The notes under the pieces were generated by a model. It did not search any database. It was not told where the DNA came from and worked only from the letters and a program-made list of their open reading frames with translations. The translations under genes and the position numbers were made by a program. 64,000 nt of DNA from Streptomyces albidoflavus (GTDB taxonomy: Bacteria; Actinomycetota; Actinomycetes; Streptomycetales; Streptomycetaceae): assembly GCF_000719955.1 (NCBI RefSeq), contig NZ_JOII01000012.1, forward strand, positions 62,001 through 126,000, given 5' to 3'. Shown here piece by piece: positions 44,805-52,753 of the stretch; the first letter of the stretch is position 1; each line of letters begins with the position of its first letter.

Positions 44805-46037
44805 ATGACCGGAGAACTGACCGACAGCCGCAGGCTGGGCAGGTCGCTGAAGAAGCTGGCCGCCGAACCGGCGCTGGCCACCCGGCAGGCCGAACTGGAA
44901 CACCTCGCGGAAGCCGTCTCCGACCAGGACGGGAACCGGCTCGACCGGTGGGCCGAGGTCGACCTGCTGCACACCTTCGTCCGCCCCGAGTCCGTCGCCG
45001 CCGCCACCCGCAGCCCCGAGGAGCACCGGGCCTGGGCCTGGCTGGAGGCCGGGCTCGGCGCCTTCGTCTTCCTGCCGCTGGTCCTCAGCTGGTACGGCCT
45101 CACCCAGGCGTCCCGCGCCTACCAGGAGCTGGTCGCCGAACGCCCCGCCGCGGCCGCCCGCCCCTTCCTCCAGCTCTGGCAGACCGGCTTCGAGGGCCAC
45201 CTGTCGGGGGTGCACACCTTCGGCTCCGTCGCGCTCGGCGCCACCGCCGTCATCGTGGTGCTGCTCGCACTCGCCCTGGTGCACGGGGCGCGCGGCGCCG
45301 CCGTGGACCGGCGCGAGGAGCGGGGCCGCCGCGCCACCGAGGACGTCCTGGGCCGCCTCACGGTGACGCTCTCCCGCACCCAGCTGTACCTCGGCGAACA
45401 CCGGCGCACCTCCCCGCTGCGGTTCGCCGCCGAACTCACCGAGTCCGCCGCCACCCTGCGCCGGCTCGGCCAGGACGCGGTACGCGTCCAGACGGAGCTG
45501 GGGGCGGCCGCCGCCTCCGTGGAGACGGCGGTCCGGGGCGCGGAGACCGCCCTGAGCGCCGTCGACACCTCCGTCCGCCCCCTGGAGCGGGCCGCCGGCC
45601 AGATCGAGAAGGCCGTACGCGAGAGCGGCGACGGGATCGGGGGCGCCCTCGGCGAGGTGCGCGGCGGCCAGAAGGAGCTGCACGAGGGGATCGGCGCCGC
45701 CGCCGAACGCGTCGAGGACTCGGCGGGCGCGCTGGCGGCGGCCCAGCAGTCCTTCACCACCGGCATCGAGGTCTCCGCCGACGTCACCGCCCGGCTCCTC
45801 TCCCGGCTCGACTCCTACGCCGAACGGTCGGCGGCGGCCGACGAGGCGGCCGGGGCCGCGCTGCGGCAGCTCGCCGAGCAGACCGCGGCGCTGCGCCGCA
45901 CGGCGGACCGGTTCGCAGAACTGACCGAGGCGCTCCAGGAGTACCCGCCCGGCCCGCCGCCGGAGCCCGCCGGGCGGGAGCCCGCGAAGAAGGCGCCCGC
46001 CGCGCTGCCCGCCGGGGCGCCGGGCGACGCCCGATGA
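44805..46037 (+). CDS. Two-TM membrane protein with long coiled coil, possible ZorA/MotA-like partner
   Basis: A 410-residue protein from ATG 44805; GAGG directly precedes the start, so initiation may be weak. An N-terminal cytosolic helix region is followed by TM1 (about 80-100, EAGLGAFVFLPLVLSWYGLT), a ~40-residue outside loop and TM2 (about 140-160, GSVALGATAVIVVLLALALV). Residues 165-385 are nearly all heptad-rich helix (LRRLGQDAVRVQTELGAAAA, AVRESGDGIGGALGEVRGGQ), ending in a Pro-rich tail. It overlaps the small MotB-like gene by ATGA. The layout resembles a shortened ZorA/MotA stator with a coiled-coil tail, but MotA-type proteins have more helices, so this is a hypothesis. Confidence 0.6.
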   Translation: MTGELTDSRRLGRSLKKLAAEPALATRQAELEHLAEAVSDQDGNRLDRWAEVDLLHTFVRPESVAAATRSPEEHRAWAWLEAGLGAFVFLPLVLSWYGLTQASRAYQELVAERPAAAARPFLQLWQTGFEGHLSGVHTFGSVALGATAVIVVLLALALVHGARGAAVDRREERGRRATEDVLGRLTVTLSRTQLYLGEHRRTSPLRFAAELTESAATLRRLGQDAVRVQTELGAAAASVETAVRGAETALSAVDTSVRPLERAAGQIEKAVRESGDGIGGALGEVRGGQKELHEGIGAAAERVEDSAGALAAAQQSFTTGIEVSADVTARLLSRLDSYAERSAAADEAAGAALRQLAEQTAALRRTADRFAELTEALQEYPPGPPPEPAGREPAKKAPAALPAGAPGDAR

Positions 46038-46516
46038 GGCGCCGCCGGTTCCGGCCGCTGCACCTCGCGGGGTGGCTCTTCGCCGACATGCTCCTGGTGC
46101 TCGCGCTGGTCGCCCTCGGGGACCGCGGGGACCCGCAGGCGGCCAAGGCCGTGCCCTCGCCCGGGCCCAGCCCCTCCGCCACGGCGACCGAGACCGGCAA
46201 GCCCCGGCCGAAGGGACCCCGCTCGGTCAGCCGCGAACCGGTCACGCTCACCGTCGACGCGGACTACGGTGACCGCGCGGGCCTGGAGAAGAAGCTCCGG
46301 GCGGCGACGAAGCGGTACGCCGGACGGCAGGCGGCCATCGTCCTCACCTTCGGCCGGCACCCCGACCCGGGCGGCGGCCAGGCCTACGCCCGGCGGGTCA
46401 ACTCCACGCTGACGAAGGCCCGTCCGGACATGTTCGAGAAGACGACCCGGCGCGATTTCTGGAAGGGCGGTGCCGCCGGACACGCCTCGGTCGAGATCTA
46501 CTTCTACACCTACTGA
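46034..46516 (+). CDS. Small single-TM protein with MotB/ZorB-like TM helix
   Basis: A 160-residue protein whose ATG overlaps the stop of the coiled-coil gene. A basic start (MRRRRFRPLH) is followed by one helix, LAGWLFADMLLVLALVALG, carrying a lone Asp at residue 18. This W..AD.M pattern is that of the proton-binding helix of MotB, ExbD and ZorB. A Pro/Ser/Thr linker (about 40-65) leads to a compact alpha/beta region (AAIVLTFGRHPDPGGGQAYA, RRVNSTLTKARPDMFEKTTR) reminiscent of a reduced OmpA-type peptidoglycan-binding domain. It is probably the partner of the coiled-coil protein. The family assignment is from pattern only. Confidence 0.6.
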   Translation: MRRRRFRPLHLAGWLFADMLLVLALVALGDRGDPQAAKAVPSPGPSPSATATETGKPRPKGPRSVSREPVTLTVDADYGDRAGLEKKLRAATKRYAGRQAAIVLTFGRHPDPGGGQAYARRVNSTLTKARPDMFEKTTRRDFWKGGAAGHASVEIYFYTY

Positions 46517-46583
46517 ACGCTCCCGCGCCCCGGCGCCCGCCGGGAGGGCCCCGTCCCCATCCGAGCAGCCACGGAGGTACACC

Positions 46584-47249
46584 GTGCAGATCCTTCCCTT
46601 CTACCTGCTGTGCGACGAGTCCGGCTCGATGACCGGCGATCCCATCGACGCCATCAACCGGGCCCTGCCCGACCTGCACCACGAGATCAGCACCAACCCG
46701 ACCGTCGCCGACAAGACCCGGTTCTGCCTGATCGGCTTCTCGGACGACGCCAGCGTCCTCCAGCCGCTCGTCGACCTGAGCGACATCGACGAGGTACCGG
46801 CCCTCTCCGCCGGCGGACTGACCGACTACGGCACGGCCTTCCGCACCCTGCTGCGCTCCGTCGAGAAGGACGTGGCCGAGCTGAAGGCCCAGGGCCACGA
46901 GGTGTACCGGCCGGTCGCCTTCTTCCTCTCCGACGGCATCCCGACCGACGAGGACTGGCCCACCGCCCACCGCGAACTCCTCAACTCGCGGTACGCGCCG
47001 AAGATCATCGCCTTCGGCATCGGGGACGCCGAGGCGCAGATCATCGGGCAGGTCGCCAACTTCCGGGCCTTCATCCAGAAGGACAACAGCGTCTCGCCCG
47101 CCCAGGCGCTGCGCGAGTTCGCCTCCAGCCTGACCCGCTCCATCGTCCGCTCCGCCTCCAGCATCTCCAGCGACGGCAGTTCGGACTTCACCCTCGCGGT
47201 CGAGGAGAAGGTCCCCGGCTTCGAAACCGTCACCCTCGACAAGGTCTGA
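46584..47249 (+). CDS. vWA-domain protein, TerY-like
   Basis: A 221-residue single von Willebrand A domain from GTG 46584, with a near-perfect GGAGGT 5 bases upstream. The MIDAS metal site is complete: DESGSM (residues 11-16), the Thr in GGLTDYGTAF and the Asp in FFLSDGIPTDED. It ends in a ~30-residue Ser-rich tail (SASSISSDGSSDFTLAVEEK). This matches TerY, the vWA member of TerY-type phosphorylation triads. The next gene (PP2C) starts 1 base after its stop, so the triad is tightly coupled. Confidence 0.88.
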   Translation: MQILPFYLLCDESGSMTGDPIDAINRALPDLHHEISTNPTVADKTRFCLIGFSDDASVLQPLVDLSDIDEVPALSAGGLTDYGTAFRTLLRSVEKDVAELKAQGHEVYRPVAFFLSDGIPTDEDWPTAHRELLNSRYAPKIIAFGIGDAEAQIIGQVANFRAFIQKDNSVSPAQALREFASSLTRSIVRSASSISSDGSSDFTLAVEEKVPGFETVTLDKV

Positions 47250-47250
47250 G

Positions 47251-48495
47251 ATGCCCGAGCCCACCGCGTACGAGCCCGAGGAAGCCGACGGCCTGGACGC
47301 CACGTTCCGTCAGAACGAGGCGATCCTGCGGGAGAGCGGCCCCGCCGTCCCGGCGGGCGAGGCCGCCGCCCCCTCGGTACCGGCCCAGGGAAGCCCCTGG
47401 CGTCCGGTCCACCCCGGCGAGGCCCCGCCGGCCCCGGCGTACGCCCCCGCCCCGGCGTACGCGCCCCCGCGCCAGGACCCGGCGGGCCCGCTGCCGGAGG
47501 AGGCCGGGCCTCCCCGGCCGCCCGCGCCGGAACCCGGACCCCCGGCGGCCTCCGCTCCCACCCCGGAGCCCGAAGCCGGGCCCGCCCTGCCCGAGTTGGG
47601 CGAACCCTGGCACGGCGGCCCCAAGCCGCCCCTGTACCGGCCCGTCCCGCAGGCGGCCCCCGCCGTGCCGAGCGCCGGGATCGAGGGTGCCCTGGTCCCC
47701 GACATCGTGGTGGACGGGGCGGAGCACGGGGCGCTCACCGTCCGGGCCGCCTCGGTGCGCGGCGACTCGCACCGCTACCAGGCCGAGCCGCGCCAGGACT
47801 CCGTCTGCGTGGCCAGGATCGGCTCGGGGGAGTCGGAACTGCTGGTGCTGGGGGTGGCCGACGGGGTCGGCTCCGCACCGCTCTCGCACGTCGGGTCGCA
47901 GAAGGCGTGCGCCCTCGCGGCGGGCGCCCTGGACCGGGTGGCGGGGCCGCTCGCGGCGGCCGTCGCCGAGAGCGACCTCCCCGGGTTCACGGCCCTGGCG
48001 CGCCAGGCCACCGCCGAGGTGGCGACGCTGCTGCGGCACGAGGCCGAGCGGTACGGGCGCCGGCCCTCGGAGTTCGCCACCACGCTCCGCCTGCTCGTCG
48101 TCCCGCTCGACCCGGAGGTGCGTGTCCGGGGCCTGCTCACCCTCGGCGACGGCGGCACCGCGCTGCTGCGCGAGGGCCGGTGGGACACGGCCCTCGGCGC
48201 CACGGAGGAGGGGGACGGCGCCGTCATCGACACCCGCACCCCGGCCCTGCCCACCACCCGCGAGCCGGTCGCCACCCTGATCAGCACCCGCCCCGGCGAC
48301 GTCCTGGTGGTCTGCACCGACGGCCTCTCCACCCCGCTCGCCGGCGACCAGGACACGGCACGCTTCCTGGCGCGCGCCTGGTCCCCGGAGCGCGTGCCCG
48401 GACCGGCGGACTTCCTCTGGCAGCTCCAGTACCGGGTGAAGTCCTACGACGACGACCGCAGCGCCGTCGTCCTGTGGGAAGGCCCCGCCCGATGA
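47251..48495 (+). CDS. PP2C-type protein phosphatase with Pro-rich N-terminus
   Basis: A 414-residue protein. Residues about 35-150 are a low-complexity Pro/Ala/Glu segment with a repeated PAYAP unit, likely disordered. The phosphatase domain follows: QDSVCVARIG and LLVLGVADGVGSAPLSHVGS (metal Asp), LTLGDGGTALLREG, VLVVCTDGLSTPL and the final DDRSAVVLW. It should dephosphorylate Ser/Thr residues put on by the kinase encoded next. Its stop overlaps the kinase start (ATGA). Confidence 0.88.
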   Translation: MPEPTAYEPEEADGLDATFRQNEAILRESGPAVPAGEAAAPSVPAQGSPWRPVHPGEAPPAPAYAPAPAYAPPRQDPAGPLPEEAGPPRPPAPEPGPPAASAPTPEPEAGPALPELGEPWHGGPKPPLYRPVPQAAPAVPSAGIEGALVPDIVVDGAEHGALTVRAASVRGDSHRYQAEPRQDSVCVARIGSGESELLVLGVADGVGSAPLSHVGSQKACALAAGALDRVAGPLAAAVAESDLPGFTALARQATAEVATLLRHEAERYGRRPSEFATTLRLLVVPLDPEVRVRGLLTLGDGGTALLREGRWDTALGATEEGDGAVIDTRTPALPTTREPVATLISTRPGDVLVVCTDGLSTPLAGDQDTARFLARAWSPERVPGPADFLWQLQYRVKSYDDDRSAVVLWEGPAR

Positions 48496-49448
48496 CCGTG
48501 CACGACGGGGAGGACCTCGCCCTCCACCAGGTGAAGCGGTTCGCCCGGGTCGGCGACGGCGGGCAGGGCGAGGTCTTCGAGGCGGGCGGCCCCGGGCGCC
48601 TGCTCTACAAGGAGTACCGGGAGCCCCACAAGGTGCGCGGGGACGCCCTCACGCACCTGGTCCGGGTCCGCCAGGAGATGGCCCCGGCCGAACGGGACCG
48701 GCTCGACCGGCAGGCCGCGTGGCCGCTCTGCCGGGTGACCGACGGCGGGCGCGTCACCGGGTTCCTCATGCACCGGGCGCCGGAGGCGATGACCTGGACG
48801 ACGTCGAAGGGCGACGGCAAGCTCATCGAGCTGTCGTACCTGCTCAGGGAGGCCAAGGCCGCCTGGAGCGCCGTGCCGCAGCCGGTCCCGGCCCAGCGCC
48901 TCGACCTGGTGGTCCAGGTCGTTTCCCTCCTGGAGTGGCTGCACGGGCTGGGGCTGGTGGTGGGCGACCTCTCGCACGCCAACGTCCTGTGGAGCCTCGC
49001 CCCCGAGCCCGCCGTCCACCTCCTGGACTGCGACGGCATCCGCGCCGGCGGCCAGGACCCGGTCCTCGACCAGGCCGACACCCCCGACTGGCACGACCCG
49101 CTGGCCCCCGCCGGACTCCCCGCCTCCGTCGACAGCGACCGCTACAAGGCGGCCCTGATGATCGGCCGCATCCTCTGCCGCGACCCGCTCATCCGCCCCG
49201 GCGAGCCCCTGACCCTCGTGCCCGGAACCCTGGACGACCGCCGCGCCGGCCAGCTCGCCCCCCTGTGGCGCCAGGCGGCCGGAGCGGCCGGCTCCCGCCC
49301 GGACCTGGGCCGCTGGCGCACCGCCCTCAGCGGCCGGGGCACCATCCCCCTGCGCCGGGGCGTCCCCCGCCCCGCCCCGTCCGGCGCCGACCCGGCCGTC
49401 TTCCAGCAACGCGGCCCCCGCGGCACCATCCCGCTCCGCGGCGACTGA
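48492..49448 (+). CDS. Protein kinase of the TerY-type triad
   Basis: A 318-residue Ser/Thr-kinase-like protein with no membrane segment. The Gly loop is VGDGGQGEVF (about 20-29), the ATP Lys is K40 in LLYKEY, the catalytic loop is VVGDLSHANVLW with D159 and N164, and the metal motif is LLDCDG (D179/D181) in place of DFG. The HRD His/Arg are replaced by Val-Gly, as in the short kinases of TerY-P triads. The C-terminal ~45 residues carry two RGTIPLR motifs that may be phosphorylated tails. It is the last gene of the operon, before a terminator hairpin. Confidence 0.85.
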   Translation: MTVHDGEDLALHQVKRFARVGDGGQGEVFEAGGPGRLLYKEYREPHKVRGDALTHLVRVRQEMAPAERDRLDRQAAWPLCRVTDGGRVTGFLMHRAPEAMTWTTSKGDGKLIELSYLLREAKAAWSAVPQPVPAQRLDLVVQVVSLLEWLHGLGLVVGDLSHANVLWSLAPEPAVHLLDCDGIRAGGQDPVLDQADTPDWHDPLAPAGLPASVDSDRYKAALMIGRILCRDPLIRPGEPLTLVPGTLDDRRAGQLAPLWRQAAGAAGSRPDLGRWRTALSGRGTIPLRRGVPRPAPSGADPAVFQQRGPRGTIPLRGD

Positions 49449-49465
49449 GGCCCCCGCCACGACAC

Positions 49466-49499
49466 CGGCCCGCCCCTCGCGTATGCGGGGAGCGGGCCG
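49466..49499. terminator. Terminator between kinase and DUF397 genes
   Basis: CGGCCCGC (49466-49473) pairs with GCGGGCCG (49492-49499), with an inner CCTCGC/GCGGGG stem of lesser fit. It lies between converging genes. Confidence 0.65.
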
Positions 49500-49514
49500 A
49501 AGCGCGTCACAGGG

Positions 49515-49718
49515 TCAGCTCGCGACGACACCCTCGACGAACGCGGACAGGGCGGCGGCCGAGAACAGCAGGGCCGGGCCCTGGGGGTGCTTGCTGTCGC
49601 GGACGGCGACGGTGGTGGGGGAGACGATGCCGCATTCGACGCACTGGGCGCCGGTGTCGGAGTACGTGGACTTCCACCAGGTCACGGGGAGGGTGGAGGC
49701 GTCGTTGACGTGGCTCAT
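49515..49718 (-). CDS. DUF397 protein (Scr2-like)
   Basis: A 67-residue protein with the canonical DUF397 pattern: WWKSTYSDTGAQCVECGI, TVAVRDSKHPQGPALLFSAA, LSAFVEGV. Its ATG overlaps the stop of the XRE gene (ATGA at 49718-49715), so the two are co-translated. In S. coelicolor such a pair (Scr1/Scr2) activates antibiotic production. The mechanism of DUF397 is unresolved; it is usually treated as the regulator's partner. Confidence 0.9.
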   Translation of the reverse strand: MSHVNDASTLPVTWWKSTYSDTGAQCVECGIVSPTTVAVRDSKHPQGPALLFSAAALSAFVEGVVAS

Positions 49719-50578
49719 AGCTTCTTCCTTATCTGGGTGATCAGGTCCGCCGACGCGTCCACAGAGGCAGCGGCAGAAGTGAGGCGCTGCCAGGCGTCCC
49801 GGTGCGCTGCCACCTTGTCGCGCTCTTCCACGTACAAAGCGGAGGTCAGGCTTTCGGTGTGGACGACATCGAGGTCCGGGTGGGGGCCGAAGCCGAGCAA
49901 GGTGAAGGACCCGAGCTGGCCGACGTGCAGAGGTGCGTCGGAAGGCAGCACCTGGATGTTGACATTAGGGCGCTTGCCCATGGAGAGAAGGCGCCCCAGT
50001 TGCTCACGCATGGCTCCGTCCGTCTGGGAACTGGAGCGCAAGGCGTGTTCGGCGATGATCGCCCACAGGCTGACCGGGTCCTCACGAGTGAGAACGGCCT
50101 GACGAGCGAGGCGGACTTCCACCAACGCATCGACGCGGGCTTCCAGAGCTTCGGACATCGCGGTCGCGCGAATGATCTCGCGAGCGTACTCGGCGGTGTG
50201 CAGCAGCCCCGGAATGGCACCCACCTGCCAGGAAAGGATCGACTCCGCCTCTGACTCCAGGCTGATCAGATCCGCGTGTACGGGGCTGAGCACACCCCGG
50301 TACGAGTGCCACCAGCCCCGCTGTGACGCCTCCTTGGTGAGGGTGACGAGGGCGGAGCGGAGTTCGTCGCTGACCTCGCGGCCGAGGGAGGCGTACAGGT
50401 CGAGGAGGGTTTCCACGTCCTTGGCCTTGGCGGCGCTCTTGGCGGTCTCTATGCGGGAGAGCTTCGAGGTGACGAAGAGGCCGCCCGAGGCCTCAGCGAC
50501 TTCCTCCAGGGTGAGTTCGCCGCGCAGGGTGCGGAGCTTGGCGCCAAGTCGCCTGCGACGCACGGTCGGTGCGCTCAC
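49715..50578 (-). CDS. XRE-family regulator with DUF5753 domain (Scr1-like)
   Basis: A 287-residue regulator from GTG 50578, with GAGGGGG 5 bases upstream. The HTH is LGAKLRTLRGELTLEEVAEA followed by FVTSKLSRIETAK. The C-terminal DUF5753 region shows WQVGAIPGLLHTAEYAREII, IIAEHALRSSSQ and VQVLPSDAP-like strands (IQVLPSDAPLHVGQLGSFTL). It is co-translated with the DUF397 gene and divergent from an anti-sigma-type ATPase gene, the usual three-gene abaA/whiJ-like context. Confidence 0.9.
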   Translation of the reverse strand: MSAPTVRRRRLGAKLRTLRGELTLEEVAEASGGLFVTSKLSRIETAKSAAKAKDVETLLDLYASLGREVSDELRSALVTLTKEASQRGWWHSYRGVLSPVHADLISLESEAESILSWQVGAIPGLLHTAEYAREIIRATAMSEALEARVDALVEVRLARQAVLTREDPVSLWAIIAEHALRSSSQTDGAMREQLGRLLSMGKRPNVNIQVLPSDAPLHVGQLGSFTLLGFGPHPDLDVVHTESLTSALYVEERDKVAAHRDAWQRLTSAAASVDASADLITQIRKKL

Positions 50579-50593
50579 GTGGTCCCCCTCACT

Positions 50594-51091
50594 GTGCTCA
50601 AGTGCTGCTCGAAAGTCTGCCGTGAGCTGACATGCCGTGTCACCCGAGCCAGAGGCACATCACCCTCGCTCACTACCGACATCTGCTGCCACCCCGCCGA
50701 GGGGCCGCCCCCGATCCTGGTGCTGGCCGGCGAGCCGCAGTCGGCGCGCGCCGCCCGCCGGTTCGTCGCCGAGTACCTGGCGCACCACGTTCCGGAGGCA
50801 GCCGAGGAGCACGTCAACACCGTGGTCCTGGTCGCCTGCGAGCTGGCGGGCAACGCCATCCGGTACGGCACCGAGCCGGGGGACTTCTTCCGCGTCGTCA
50901 TCGGGGCCGACGACCGGCGTACCCGCGTCGAGGTGCACGACCCGGTACGCCGCCGGCCGCGCAGGCGTCCCCGGTCCGAGGCGCGGAGCCGGGGCCGTGG
51001 GCTACTGGTGCTCGACGCGTTGTGCGAGGGGAGGTGGGGCGTGGAGGACATCCCGCTGGGGAAAGCCGTGTGGGCCGAGATTCCTCGCTGA
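50594..51091 (+). CDS. Anti-sigma-like HATPase_c protein
   Basis: A 165-residue protein if read from GTG 50594; the start is uncertain because no ribosome site is visible and GTG 50579 is also in frame. The ATPase fold shows VACELAGNAIRYGTEPGDFF (N box) and RSRGRGLLVLDALCEGRWG (G2 box). The G1 box DxGxG is degenerate (HDPVRRRP). It is divergent from the XRE/DUF397 pair. It could act as a kinase or binding partner in that module rather than on a sigma factor. Confidence 0.75.
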   Translation: MLKCCSKVCRELTCRVTRARGTSPSLTTDICCHPAEGPPPILVLAGEPQSARAARRFVAEYLAHHVPEAAEEHVNTVVLVACELAGNAIRYGTEPGDFFRVVIGADDRRTRVEVHDPVRRRPRRRPRSEARSRGRGLLVLDALCEGRWGVEDIPLGKAVWAEIPR

Positions 51092-51100
51092 TCGCCTGCC

Positions 51101-52633
51101 CTACGGCGCCGCGTCCCCCCGCTCCCGCTCCTGCCCCAGCACCTCGTCCAGGTCCTTCAGCCGTTCCATGCCCCGGGCGGCCTGGGCGGTGCGCGGGTTG
51201 TGGACGAGGCGTTCGTGGTGGCGGTGGACGAAGCTCCAGTAGCCGGCGGTGTAGGGGCAGGCCCGGTCGCCGGTGCGGTGGTCGGGGCGGTAGGCGCACG
51301 GGGAGCAGTAGTCGCTCATGCGGTTCAGGTAGGCGCCCCCGGAGGCGTAGGGCTTGGTGGTCATGCGGCCGCCGTCGGCGTACTGGGACATGCCGAGGAC
51401 GTTGGGGAGCATCACCCAGTCGTAGCCGTCGACGAAGCAGCGGTGGAACCAGTCGGTGAGGGCGGCGGGGTCCCAGCCGCGCTGGAGGGCGTAGTTGCCG
51501 AGGACCATCAGGCGGGGGATGTGGTGGGTCCAGCCGGTGTCGCGGAGCTGGGCGAGGACGGTGGAGAGGCAGTGGGCGGTGACCGCGTCGGCGTCCAGGT
51601 CGGACCACCAGTCGGGGAGCGGGGCGTGGTGGCCCAGCGCGTTGGTGGTGCGGTACTCCTCGCCGAAGTGCCAGTAGAGGTGCCAGATGTACTCGCGCCA
51701 GCCGGCGATCTGGCGGACGAACCCCTCGACGCTGTTGAGCGGTGCCTCCCCGGCCCGCCAGGCGGCCTCGGCCCGCTCGACGCACTCGGCGGGGTCGAGC
51801 AGGCCGAGGTTGAGGGAGGAGGAGAGGAGGCTGTGGCTCATCACCGGGTCGGCGGTGAGCATGGCGTCCTCGTACGGGCCGAAGGTGGCGAGGCGGTCGG
51901 AGACGAAGCGGCGCAGGGCGTTCAGGGCCTCGCGGCGGGTGGCGGGGAAGCGGCGGGGGCCGTCGCGGCCGACGAAGGTGACCTCGCCGGAGCGTTCCCA
52001 GCGGTCGAGGTCGTGGCGCACCTCCTCGTCGATGGCGTCCTCGCGGGGGCGGTAGGGGGCGGGGACGTCCAGGGCCCCGGCGTCGCGGGGCGGGGGTTCG
52101 CGGTTGTCGTGGTCGAGGTTCCAGCGGCCCGAGGCGGGGCGGTCGCCCTCCATGAGGAGGTCGTGGGCGGCGCGGGTGCGGCGGTAGAAGTCCTCCTGGC
52201 GCAGCGCGCGCCCGCCCCGGCCCTCCGCCCAGTCGGCGAACTCCTGGTGGCCGACGAGGAAGCCCCGCGCGGGCAGCACCGTGACCTGGGGGAGGGCGTC
52301 GACCAGGGCGAGGGCGGCGCGGGAGGTGGGATGGTGGACGGTGACGGGGCGCTCCCCGGCCGCCTTCCGCAGGCCCTCACGGTACGTCCCGGCCTTCACG
52401 TACGTGACGCGGTCGCCCAGCTCGGCGGCGCGGTGGCGCATCGCGGAGAGGACGAGGTGGGCCTTGGCGCGGTGGAAGCGGCGGCGCCGGAACACCGCGC
52501 GGGACTCGATCATCATCAGCGGGGTGTCCCGGTGCGGCCCGTCCTCGCCGGGGGTGAGGAAGTGCGGGCCGAGCTGGTCGCCGAAGAGCCAGTGGACGGC
52601 CCCCGTCCCCTTGCCGCCGGATCGCTGCCCCAT
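51101..52633 (-). CDS. FeS-type (6-4) photolyase / cryptochrome-related protein
   Basis: A 510-residue flavoprotein from ATG 52633, with AAGGGG 8 bases upstream. The N-terminal antenna domain starts VHWLFGDQLGPHFL. FAD-domain motifs include FVRQIAGWREYIWHLYW, GWTHHIPRLMVLGNYALQRG and WFHRCFVDGYDWVMLPNVLG. The cysteines in DYCSPCAYRPDHRTGDRACP fit the [4Fe-4S] site of FeS-BCP photolyases. It should repair UV-induced (6-4) photoproducts with light. It stands alone between terminators. Confidence 0.9.
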   Translation of the reverse strand: MGQRSGGKGTGAVHWLFGDQLGPHFLTPGEDGPHRDTPLMMIESRAVFRRRRFHRAKAHLVLSAMRHRAAELGDRVTYVKAGTYREGLRKAAGERPVTVHHPTSRAALALVDALPQVTVLPARGFLVGHQEFADWAEGRGGRALRQEDFYRRTRAAHDLLMEGDRPASGRWNLDHDNREPPPRDAGALDVPAPYRPREDAIDEEVRHDLDRWERSGEVTFVGRDGPRRFPATRREALNALRRFVSDRLATFGPYEDAMLTADPVMSHSLLSSSLNLGLLDPAECVERAEAAWRAGEAPLNSVEGFVRQIAGWREYIWHLYWHFGEEYRTTNALGHHAPLPDWWSDLDADAVTAHCLSTVLAQLRDTGWTHHIPRLMVLGNYALQRGWDPAALTDWFHRCFVDGYDWVMLPNVLGMSQYADGGRMTTKPYASGGAYLNRMSDYCSPCAYRPDHRTGDRACPYTAGYWSFVHRHHERLVHNPRTAQAARGMERLKDLDEVLGQERERGDAAP

Positions 52634-52675
52634 CGTGCGCGCCCCTTCGTCTGGCCCTGCGGTGTCCGGACGACA

Positions 52676-52708
52676 CCGCGCCCCCAGCTTCAGGCGCCGG
52701 GGGCGCGG
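52676..52708 (-). terminator. Terminator of the first LCP gene
   Basis: CCGCGCCCCC (52676-52685) pairs with GGGGGCGCGG (52699-52708) downstream of the LCP stop at 52754. Confidence 0.65.
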
Positions 52709-52753
52709 CGGATGCGCGGGGGAGCCGTACGGGTGAGGGGTACGGCCCGGGGC

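Noticed and set aside
44805..46516. A complete Zorya defence system
   Set aside because: No ZorC/D helicase or ZorE nuclease gene is present, and the larger membrane protein shows only two helices. Only a distant stator likeness can be argued.
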